Notes under the pieces: model-generated
Database searches by the model: none
What the model saw: the letters and a program-made list of their open reading frames with translations, nothing else
Told to the model about the DNA's origin: nothing
NCBI GenBank assembly: GCA_030841195.1
Contig: JAVEDA010000133.1
Span: forward strand, 1-7,332
Direction of reading: 5' to 3'
Source: Actinomycetota bacterium
GTDB lineage: Bacteria > Actinomycetota > Actinomycetes > JACCUZ01
DNA length: 7,332 nucleotides
Position numbers and translations under genes: made by a program
Part shown: one piece after another, positions 1 to 5,550 of the stretch
How positions within the stretch are numbered: position 1 is the stretch's first letter
Layout: each line of letters opens with the position of its first letter

Positions 1-15
1 GACTGCGCAGGGAGC

Positions 16-28
16 GGGTCCGGGACCC
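16..28. repeat. Short GC-rich inverted repeat (GGGTCC-G-GGACCC)
   Basis: The two 6-base arms are perfectly complementary around a single base. As RNA this would be a 5-bp stem with a 3-nt loop. It lies 33-45 nt beyond the stop codon of the minus-strand methyltransferase-like ORF, so it could help end that transcript. No T-tract follows in the minus direction. Actinobacterial terminators often lack one, but this makes the call weak. A chance palindrome is also possible in sequence this GC-rich. Confidence 0.25.
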
Positions 29-42
29 CTTCGCACGCCCAG

Positions 43-56
43 TGTGACGCATCACA
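43..56. repeat. Palindrome TGTGA-CGCA-TCACA, operator-like or hairpin
   Basis: Perfect 5-bp arms TGTGA and TCACA flank a 4-base centre. The arms match the half-sites of CRP/GlxR-type regulators, but that family uses a 6-base spacer and this one has 4, so a CRP site is not supported as it stands. It lies just downstream of the minus-strand methyltransferase-like ORF. It may be an operator for a gene to the left of the window, or part of a 3' stem-loop for that ORF. What lies left of position 1 is not visible. Confidence 0.35.
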
Positions 57-60
57 GGGT

Positions 61-624
61 TTACGTCAGCAGGACCCCCCGGGCGCGACCGAGGACGTGC
101 GCGGTGGGCGGGATGCCGCGCTGCGGGCTGAACCCGAACCGGCGTACTACAGACACGTCAATCCCGGCTGAGGTGAGGGCTCCTACCGCGTCTCTGTTCG
201 GGTGGCAGCCGCCGGCGAGCCGCGCCCAGATCGGCGCGACAAGGTCCACGGCCACGGCGACGACGCGGTGGACGTCCCGGACGTGCTCGTAGAACCGGAC
301 CTGTCCGCCCGGCCGGAGCACGCGATGCACCTCGGCAAGAGTCGCGGCCGGATCCGGAAGGGTGCACATCACCAGGGACAGCACGACGGCGTCGCAGCTG
401 GCGTCCTCGACCGGCAGCATGTCGGCGGTGCCCTCGCGGACCTCGATCCGCACCGGCGCGGCCCGAGCCACCCCGGCGGCGCCGACCTCGCACACCGCAC
501 CAGCCAGGTCGGCCAGCAGTTCGCGGCGGTGCTCGGCCATCCCCCGCGCCTCGGCCTTGGCCGCGACCCGCAGATACGCCTTCGCGAACCGCGGGTTGGG
601 CCGGAACGATGCACTCTCAGGCAC
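61..624 (-). CDS. Class I SAM-methyltransferase-like protein lacking motif I
   Basis: The C-terminal two thirds look like a small actinobacterial SAM-dependent methyltransferase of the Methyltransf_11 type. Visible marks are 'GTADMLPVEDAS', 'LHRVLRPGG'-like 'VHRVLRPGGQVRFYEHV', and an N-terminal 'AEHRRELL' helix before 'VCEVGA'. In intact relatives 'EVGAG.G' (motif I, the SAM loop) is followed by about 30-40 residues that include an acidic strand-2 residue binding the ribose. Here 'CEVGA' runs almost directly into 'ARAAPVRIEV', the usual start of strand 3, so that block is missing in frame (junction near 459-483). The ORF is otherwise uninterrupted. SAM binding is unlikely, so this is probably a decaying or non-catalytic gene. 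The GTG at 624 is chosen because GGAGG precedes it by 5 nt. A GTG at 645, with AGGAGG 11 nt upstream, is a real alternative that adds seven residues. It follows nagB on the same strand, so it may be co-transcribed. Fold assignment is fairly sure; function is unknown. Confidence 0.72.
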   Translation of the reverse strand: MPESASFRPNPRFAKAYLRVAAKAEARGMAEHRRELLADLAGAVCEVGAAGVARAAPVRIEVREGTADMLPVEDASCDAVVLSLVMCTLPDPAATLAEVHRVLRPGGQVRFYEHVRDVHRVVAVAVDLVAPIWARLAGGCHPNRDAVGALTSAGIDVSVVRRFGFSPQRGIPPTAHVLGRARGVLLT

Positions 625-676
625 GGCTACCTCCACCGAGAGCACGAGGTTAGCCGCCTCCTAGGTGACCGGCCGG

Positions 677-1459
677 CTACAGCCCCTGCCACTGGGGCTT
701 GTTGGCGTACGTCTCCCGGTAGTAGTCGGCGAGACGGAGCTGGCTTGCCGCGTCGTCGTCGAGCAGAACGGTCGCGTGCTGGTGCAGCTGCAGCACTGAG
801 GCCGGGCAGAACGCGGACACCGGGCCCTCGACCAGCTGATGCACGGCCGACGCCTTGCCGGAACCCCGCGCGATCAGCACGAGGTGCCGCGCGTCGAGGA
901 TGGTGCCCAGCCCCTGGGTGAGCACGTGGTGTGGCACCTCGTCCGTCGGCTCGAAGAACCGCTCGTTGTCTGCGCGGGTGCGAGCAGTCAAGGTCTTGAT
1001 CCGGGTCCGCGAGCTCAGCGAGGAGCCAGGCTCGTTGAAGGCGACGTGACCGTCCGACCCGACGCCCAGCAGCTGCAGGTCGACACCTCCCGCGTCGGTG
1101 ATCGCTCGCTCGTAGTCGGCGCACACCGCAGGCAGGTCGACGGCCAGGCCGTCCGGTCCGGCGATCGCGTCAGGGGGGAAGTCGACCCGCTCCTCCAGCT
1201 CGCGGCGGATCACCGACCGGTAGCGCTGCGGGTGCTCGGCCGGCAGCCCGACGTACTCGTCCAGCAGGAACCCGCGACTGCGCGCGAAGCTCACCTCGCC
1301 CGCGTCGTACCGGCGGATCAGCTCGGCGTAGACCACCAGCGGGCTTGACCCGGTGGCCAGCCCGAAAACAGCCGTCGGCTTCCGTGCCAGCAGGGCGACC
1401 GCCGAGTCGGCGGCGAGCTCGCCGATCGTGGCGGCATCCGGAACGATGATGACCTCCAT
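677..1459 (-). CDS. nagB: Glucosamine-6-phosphate deaminase (NagB)
   Basis: This cytosolic enzyme converts glucosamine-6-phosphate to fructose-6-phosphate and ammonia, the last step feeding GlcNAc into glycolysis. The 260-residue protein is full length (E. coli NagB has 266). The phosphate loop 'GLATGSSP' is at residues 33-40. 'LDEYVGL' carries D67, the equivalent of catalytic D72 in E. coli. 'GVGSDGHVAFNEPGSSL' (residues 132-148) carries D136, H138 and E143, the equivalents of D141, H143 and E148. 'SRTRIKTL' follows, with R153 and K155 at the positions of the E. coli allosteric GlcNAc-6-P ligands R158 and K160. The ending 'YYRETYANKPQWQ' resembles other actinobacterial NagB proteins. The ATG lies 16 nt after the nagA stop, and a strong GGAGG overlaps that stop, so the two genes are almost certainly one operon. 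The next gene downstream is the methyltransferase-like ORF, 52 nt away (31 nt with its upstream start). Confidence 0.97.
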   Translation of the reverse strand: MEVIIVPDAATIGELAADSAVALLARKPTAVFGLATGSSPLVVYAELIRRYDAGEVSFARSRGFLLDEYVGLPAEHPQRYRSVIRRELEERVDFPPDAIAGPDGLAVDLPAVCADYERAITDAGGVDLQLLGVGSDGHVAFNEPGSSLSSRTRIKTLTARTRADNERFFEPTDEVPHHVLTQGLGTILDARHLVLIARGSGKASAVHQLVEGPVSAFCPASVLQLHQHATVLLDDDAASQLRLADYYRETYANKPQWQGL

Positions 1460-1470
1460 GGCGTCGCGGT

Positions 1471-1478
1471 CCTCCTTA
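1471..1478 (-). promoter_or_regulatory. nagB ribosome binding site fused to the nagA stop codon
   Basis: Read on the minus strand, this is TAAGGAGG: the nagA stop TAA runs straight into a near-perfect Shine-Dalgarno, 11 nt before the nagB ATG. A ribosome finishing nagA sits on the nagB binding site, so nagB translation is probably linked to nagA. The spacing is slightly long. Confidence 0.7.
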
Positions 1479-2714
1479 CCGGTCGTTGTCGGGTACGTCG
1501 GGTGAGAGCCAGCTGCCGCGACGCATCACCCGCCTCAGTTGCAGGTCGTCGTCCACCACGACGACGTCGGCCCGCTGTCCGGCCGCGAGCGACCCGACGC
1601 CGGCCAGGCCGAGAGTCTGTGCGGGCGTGACCGACGCGGCGGTGACGGCGTCCAGCACGCTGATGCCGGCCGCGGCCACGCACCAGCGCACGACCTCGAG
1701 CAGAGTGGCCACGCCGCCGGCGATCGAGCCGCCGTCAGCCAGGCGCGCCGTCCGGTCGGCCACCAGCACGTCCCGCCCGCCCAGGGTGTAGCTGCCGTCC
1801 GGCATGCCGCTGGCCGCCATCGCGTCGGTGACCAGGCAGATCGCCTGCGGCCCGACGAGTTCGAACAGCATCCGGACGGTCTCCGCAGCGAGGTGCACGC
1901 CGTCGCCGATGACCTCGAGCACAGCTTCGCCCCGGCCGGCCTGCGCCAAGCAGGCGGCTACCGGGCCGGGAGCCCGGTGGTGCAACGGAGGCATGCCGTT
2001 GAAGACGTGCGTGACCAGCGGCCGCCCGCCACGCGGCGCGGAATCGACAGCCGAGCGGAGCGACGACCAGGCAGTCGCTGCGTCGCAGTCGGTGTGCCCC
2101 AGGGCGGGCAGGATGCCGTGACCGCCCAGCAACGCGGGCAGCTGCTCACCGCCGCGGCGCTCGGGGGCGAAGGTCATCTGCGCCACCGCGCTGGGCGCCC
2201 CGGCCGACTCGGCGGCCAGCACGACCGCCTCGACGAGCGACGGGTCGACGTCGATGAGTGCCGCCGGGTTCTGCGCCCCGCGGCGCTCGTGGGAGAGGAA
2301 CGGGCCCTCCAGGTGGATGCCGGCCAGGTCCCCGTCAGCCACCAGCGCGGCGCAGGTGCGCACCCCCGTCAGCATCTCGTCAGCAGCGGCGGCGACCAGG
2401 CTGCCGAGCAGGGTCGTGGTGCCGTGCACGTGGTGGTGGCGGACCGCGGTCGCGGCCGAGTCGGCGGCCGCGCCGAACTCACCGCCGGCGCCGCCGTGGC
2501 AGTGGACGTCGACCAGCCCGGGCAGCAACGTCGCCCGGCCAGGGCCCGCATCGAAGACCGGCACCCCCCGCCAGGTGGCCGGCAGCTCGGACGCCTGCCC
2601 GGCGTACCGGATCGTGTCCCCGTCCACCACCAGGACGCCGTCCTCGACGACGGTCGAGGCAGTGACCAGGCGCCCGGTCAGGAGCGTGGTCTGAGGGACG
2701 GTCACGCGGGTCAT
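1476..2714 (-). CDS. nagA: N-acetylglucosamine-6-phosphate deacetylase (NagA)
   Basis: This amidohydrolase-superfamily metalloenzyme removes acetate from GlcNAc-6-P (some homologues also take GalNAc-6-P), giving the substrate for NagB. In the 412-residue protein 'HCHG' (H71, H73) opens the TIM barrel. 'GIHLEGPF' supplies metal ligand E136, 'GHTDCD' supplies H207, 'THVFNGM' supplies H236, and 'LVTDAM' supplies D297, the usual catalytic aspartate. All expected active-site residues are therefore present. N- and C-terminal strands form the small beta-sandwich domain, ending 'GQRADVVVVDDDLQLRRV'. The frame stays open upstream to 2774, but those residues do not look like NagA and would overlap the divergent promoter. 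A GGGAG sits just before tandem ATGs at 2717 and 2714, and I take the second. It is first in the minus-strand run and divergent from the SIS gene. GalNAc-6-P activity is possible given the neighbours but cannot be read from sequence. Confidence 0.95.
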   Translation of the reverse strand: MTRVTVPQTTLLTGRLVTASTVVEDGVLVVDGDTIRYAGQASELPATWRGVPVFDAGPGRATLLPGLVDVHCHGGAGGEFGAAADSAATAVRHHHVHGTTTLLGSLVAAAADEMLTGVRTCAALVADGDLAGIHLEGPFLSHERRGAQNPAALIDVDPSLVEAVVLAAESAGAPSAVAQMTFAPERRGGEQLPALLGGHGILPALGHTDCDAATAWSSLRSAVDSAPRGGRPLVTHVFNGMPPLHHRAPGPVAACLAQAGRGEAVLEVIGDGVHLAAETVRMLFELVGPQAICLVTDAMAASGMPDGSYTLGGRDVLVADRTARLADGGSIAGGVATLLEVVRWCVAAAGISVLDAVTAASVTPAQTLGLAGVGSLAAGQRADVVVVDDDLQLRRVMRRGSWLSPDVPDNDR

Positions 2715-2717
2715 CAT

Positions 2718-2785
2718 CTCCCGTCGCTTGGATAGGGTCCGGTGGGCCGAAAGGCACAACGTATCGATCAGCACCCGGAGCCGCC
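2718..2785. promoter_or_regulatory. Divergent intergenic region between nagA and the SIS gene
   Basis: These 68 bp are the only space between the two divergent runs, so both promoters and any shared operator must lie here or run into the coding ends. A GGAG at 2777-2780 lies 5 nt before the SIS GTG and is a good ribosome binding site. On the minus strand TTGTGC (2754-2759) and TATCCA (2729-2734) are a weak -35/-10 pair with a long 19-nt spacer. On the plus strand TATCGA (2762-2767) could be a -10, but no convincing -35 precedes it. I do not see a DasR/NagR-type dre palindrome or any clear long inverted repeat. The promoter role follows from position; the individual elements are uncertain. Confidence 0.45.
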
Positions 2786-3709
2786 GTGACGTTCAACCCG
2801 GACAGCGACCTCCAGCGCGAGGTCGCCGGACAGCCTGACGACTGGGCCGCGGTCGTCGCCCGGCTGCCGGAGCTTGCCGACGCCCTACCGGCGGCCGGTG
2901 CGAGGGTGGCGGTCGTCGGCTGCGGCACGTCGTACTTCATGGCCCAGGCCTATGCGGCACTGCGTGAGCAGTCCGGTCACGGCGAGACCGACGCGTTCGC
3001 CGCCAGCGAGCACCGGCTCGACCGCAGCTACGACGCCGTGCTGGTGATCACCCGGTCCGGCACCACCACCGAGGTGATCGACGTCCTCACGTCGCTGCGC
3101 GGGCGCGACCTCGTCACGACGGCGATCGTCGCCACGCCAGGTACGCCGGTCACCGAGCTGGCCGACCGGACCATCCTGCTGCCCGAGGTCGACGAGAAGT
3201 CGGTCGTGCAGACCCGGTTCGCCACCTCCACCGTGGCGCTGCTCCGGGCGTCTCTCGGCCAGGACCTGTCGGCCGCGATCGCGGACGCCAAGGCCGTGCT
3301 GGCCGAGGACGAGGACAGTTGCCTGGCCGCTGTGGCCGACGCCGAGCAGGTGACCTTCGTGGGGCGCGGCTGGACCATCGGTCTGGCCGCGGAGGCGGCC
3401 CTCAAGCTGCGCGAGTCGGCTCAGTTCTGGACCGAGTCCTACCCGGCGATGGAGTACCGGCACGGACCGGTGAGCATCGCCACCGCGGGCCGAGCAGTCT
3501 GGGCGCTCGGCGAGGTGCCGCCGGGCCTGGCGGAGCAGGTGCGCGGCACCGGCGCGCACTTCGAGAGCCGGGACATCGACCCGCTCGCCGAGCTCGTGCG
3601 GGTGCACCGGCTCTGCCTCGCGAAGGCCCGGCAGGGCGACCTCGACCCCGACCACCCGCGACACCTGACCCGATCGGTGGTCCTGCCTTCGGCCGCCTCC
3701 CAGGCGTAG
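2786..3709 (+). CDS. SIS-domain aminosugar-phosphate deaminase/isomerase (AgaS/NagB-II-like)
   Basis: The 307-residue protein has two SIS (sugar isomerase) domains, like the isomerase half of GlmS. Domain 1 has 'VVGCGTSYF' (residues 43-51) and the phosphate-binding 'TRSGTTTE' (89-96). Domain 2 has 'FVGRGWTIGLAAEAALKLRES' (191-211) followed by 'YPAMEYRHGP' (219-228). By comparison with GlmS, K207, E210 and H226 match the lysine, catalytic glutamate and ring-opening histidine of the isomerase site. No glutaminase domain is present, so it should deaminate or isomerise rather than synthesise. Family members include AgaS (GalN-6-P to tagatose-6-P), NagB-II (GlcN-6-P to Fru-6-P) and FrlB (deglycase). 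At 307 residues it is shorter than AgaS (about 380) and nearer NagB-II in size. The kinase and aldolase downstream fit either route. The GTG start has GGAG 5 nt upstream. Family is sure; substrate is inferred. Confidence 0.88.
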   Translation: MTFNPDSDLQREVAGQPDDWAAVVARLPELADALPAAGARVAVVGCGTSYFMAQAYAALREQSGHGETDAFAASEHRLDRSYDAVLVITRSGTTTEVIDVLTSLRGRDLVTTAIVATPGTPVTELADRTILLPEVDEKSVVQTRFATSTVALLRASLGQDLSAAIADAKAVLAEDEDSCLAAVADAEQVTFVGRGWTIGLAAEAALKLRESAQFWTESYPAMEYRHGPVSIATAGRAVWALGEVPPGLAEQVRGTGAHFESRDIDPLAELVRVHRLCLAKARQGDLDPDHPRHLTRSVVLPSAASQA

Positions 3710-3712
3710 GGC

Positions 3713-4630
3713 ATGGCCGAGGTGTCCGAGGTGGTGGCGGCTGTCGACGTCGGCGGCACCCGGATCAAGGCGGCCCTGGTGACCGCGTCCTACGAAACTC
3801 TTGCCGAGGTCACCAGGGCAACCCCGAAGGACATCACCGCGGACATCGGCGCAGTCGTGCACGCGACGGTGACCGACCTGCTGGCCGCCGCCGCGCAGGG
3901 CGACCGCCCTGTGCGGGTGGTCGGCTGCGGTGTCGTCGTCCCCGGCCTGGTGGACGAGGCCCGCGGGGTCGGCATGTTCTCGGTGAACCTCGGCTGGCGG
4001 GACCTGCCGATCCGCTACCCGGTGGCGTCCTTGCTCGGCGTGCCGACCGTCGTCGGCCACGACGTGCGCGCCGGCCTGCTCGCCGAGATCCGGCTCGGTG
4101 CCGCCCACGGCGCGCGGCACGCGCTGTTCCTGCCGGTCGGCACCGGCATCGCCGCGGCCTTGCTCCTCGACGGCGCGGTGGTCAGCGCCGACGGCCGGGC
4201 CGGCGAGCTGGGGCACCTCCTCATCGACCCGGCCGGGCCGCCCTGCGCGTGCGGGGCGGTCGGGTGCCTGGAGGTGATCGCCTCAGCGGCGGCCATCGAA
4301 CGGGAGTACGCCGCGCGGACCGGCCTCGCTGCCGGGGCGGAGCAGGTCGCTGTACGGGCGGCTGGCGGTGACCCCGATGCGATCGCTGTGTGGGCCCGGG
4401 CCGTCGCCGCCCTGGCGCAGGCGATCGCCGCCACCGTGACGATCACCGGGGTGGACCTCGTCCTGATCGGTGGCGGCCTCGCCGAGAGCGGCGCCGCCCT
4501 GCTGGACCCGCTGCGTGAGGAGGTCGGGAGCAGGCTGACCTTCCAGCGCCCGCCCCGGCTGGAGCGGGCAGCGCTCGGTGTTCGCGCCGGCTGCCTGGGC
4601 GCCGCCTGCCTCGCCTGGGACGCCAGGTGA
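3713..4630 (+). CDS. ROK-family sugar kinase (probable amino-sugar kinase)
   Basis: This 305-residue ROK protein would phosphorylate a hexose at C6 with ATP. The N-terminal phosphate loop is 'DVGGTRIK' (residues 12-19). 'VVPGLVD' (75-81) and 'NLGW' (92-95) are sugar-site elements. D117 in 'GHDVRAGLLAE' is the catalytic base, where many ROK kinases read 'NDANAAALAE'. 'GELGHLL' (H168) and 'CACGAVGCLE' (C178, C180, C185) form the ROK zinc motif. There is no N-terminal helix-turn-helix, so it is an enzyme, not a NagC-type repressor. The ATG lies 3 nt after the SIS stop with only a weak ribosome binding site, so it is probably translated with the SIS gene. Between nagA and the SIS gene on one side and PfkB and aldolase on the other, GlcNAc or GalNAc kinase is the likeliest job. 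Glucose or ManNAc kinase cannot be ruled out. Confidence 0.88.
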   Translation: MAEVSEVVAAVDVGGTRIKAALVTASYETLAEVTRATPKDITADIGAVVHATVTDLLAAAAQGDRPVRVVGCGVVVPGLVDEARGVGMFSVNLGWRDLPIRYPVASLLGVPTVVGHDVRAGLLAEIRLGAAHGARHALFLPVGTGIAAALLLDGAVVSADGRAGELGHLLIDPAGPPCACGAVGCLEVIASAAAIEREYAARTGLAAGAEQVAVRAAGGDPDAIAVWARAVAALAQAIAATVTITGVDLVLIGGGLAESGAALLDPLREEVGSRLTFQRPPRLERAALGVRAGCLGAACLAWDAR

Positions 4631-5550
4631 TCCTCGCCGTCACGCCCAACGCTGCGCTCGACATCACCTACGAAGTCGACGAGCTGGTCCCGCACCAGAG
4701 CCACCGGGTCACGGCCGTGCGCCAACGGGCCGGCGGCAAGGGCGTCAACGTCGCCTCGGTGCTGGCTCGGATGGGACACCCGGTGATGGCGACCGGCCTG
4801 GTGGGCGGCGCTGCTGGCAACGAGATCCGCGCGGATCTCGAGGCACGGGGGGTGGTGGCGCGGTTCGTCGACGGCGGCGGCAACTCCCGCCGTACGGTCA
4901 ACGTCGTCTCAGCCGTCCACGGCGACGCCACGATCTTCAACGAGCCCGGCCCGGAGCTGACCGGACCCGGCTGGCAGTCCTTGGTCGCTGGACTCGACTC
5001 TCTGTTGGGCGAGGTCGCGGCGACCGTCGTGGTGCTGTCCGGCAGCCTCCCGCCCGGGCTGCCGGACGATGCGTACGCCGAGCTGGTCGACGTCGGCCAC
5101 GCCCACGAGGCGCGGGTCATCGTCGACGCCGACGGCGCCGCGTTGCGAGGTGCCCTGAGATCCGGCCCTGAACTGGTCGTGCCCAATCGTGCGGAGCTTG
5201 CTCGAGCGACCGGCGCGCAGGACCTCGCCGTGGCGACAGCCGCTCTCCGCGAGCTCGGCGCGCGCAACGTGCTGGTCTCCTGCGGCGCCGACGGGCTGGT
5301 GCTGATGCCCGAGGAGGGTTCTGGTTGGCATGCTCGACTACCAGCGCCGTTGTCCGGCAACCCCACCGGCGCTGGTGACGCGTTGGTCGCAGCGCTTGCT
5401 GCAGGTCTGGTCGGCGGCTCGACATGGCAGCAGATGGCGCGGGACGCGGTGACCTGGTCGGCCGCGGCCGTGCTGCAGCCCATCGCCGGGGAGATCGACC
5501 CCGCTGACGTGGCGCGGCTGGCACGCCAGGTGCTGATGGAGGTGCGATGA
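4627..5550 (+). CDS. PfkB-family phosphosugar kinase (FruK/LacC type)
   Basis: This 307-residue ribokinase-fold kinase belongs to the 1-phosphofructokinase/tagatose-6-phosphate kinase branch. Marks are 'TPNAALD' at residues 6-12 (usually TPNPALD or TLNPALD, with D12 contacting substrate), 'AGGKGVNVA' at 35-43, 'LSGSLPPGLP' in the middle, 'VPNRAELA', and the ATP/catalytic signature 'NPTGAGD' with base D251. The predicted reaction makes a ketohexose bisphosphate. In this context the substrate is probably tagatose-6-P or fructose-6-P produced by the SIS enzyme or NagB, rather than fructose-1-P, because no PTS fructose gene is nearby. The GTG start overlaps the ROK stop by 4 nt (GTGA), typical of translational coupling. 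It is followed by another 4-nt overlap with the aldolase. Family is very likely; sequence alone does not separate tagatose-6-P kinase from 6- or 1-phosphofructokinase. Confidence 0.88.
   Translation: MILAVTPNAALDITYEVDELVPHQSHRVTAVRQRAGGKGVNVASVLARMGHPVMATGLVGGAAGNEIRADLEARGVVARFVDGGGNSRRTVNVVSAVHGDATIFNEPGPELTGPGWQSLVAGLDSLLGEVAATVVVLSGSLPPGLPDDAYAELVDVGHAHEARVIVDADGAALRGALRSGPELVVPNRAELARATGAQDLAVATAALRELGARNVLVSCGADGLVLMPEEGSGWHARLPAPLSGNPTGAGDALVAALAAGLVGGSTWQQMARDAVTWSAAAVLQPIAGEIDPADVARLARQVLMEVR
5538..5542 (+). promoter_or_regulatory. Aldolase ribosome binding site inside the kinase gene
   Basis: GGAGG lies 4 nt before the aldolase ATG, within the last codons of the PfkB kinase gene. 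With the ATGA overlap at 5547-5550 it fixes the aldolase start and points to coupled translation. Confidence 0.75.

Noticed and set aside
43..56. A bona fide CRP/GlxR binding site
   Set aside because: The half-sites fit but the spacer is 4 bases rather than the 6 required by the family, so only the palindrome is reported.
1539..2735. 398-residue plus-strand open frame opposite nagA
   Set aside because: Low-complexity Arg/Gly/His/Gln-rich translation without family motifs, fully antisense to an intact nagA.
2736..2748. Hairpin or operator GGTCC-GGT-GGGCC in the divergent gap
   Set aside because: It needs a G-U pair and is not symmetric as DNA, so it is neither a good operator nor a strong terminator.
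2715..2774. Upstream extension of nagA to a start at 2774
   Set aside because: The extra 20 residues do not resemble NagA N-termini, would fill most of the divergent promoter gap, and a ribosome binding site sits just before the ATGs at 2717/2714.
2885..4216. 443-residue minus-strand open frame opposite the SIS and ROK genes
   Set aside because: It is rich in Arg, Gly, His and Asp with no recognisable motif, and it lies antisense to two clear enzyme genes. This is the usual open antisense frame of very GC-rich coding DNA.
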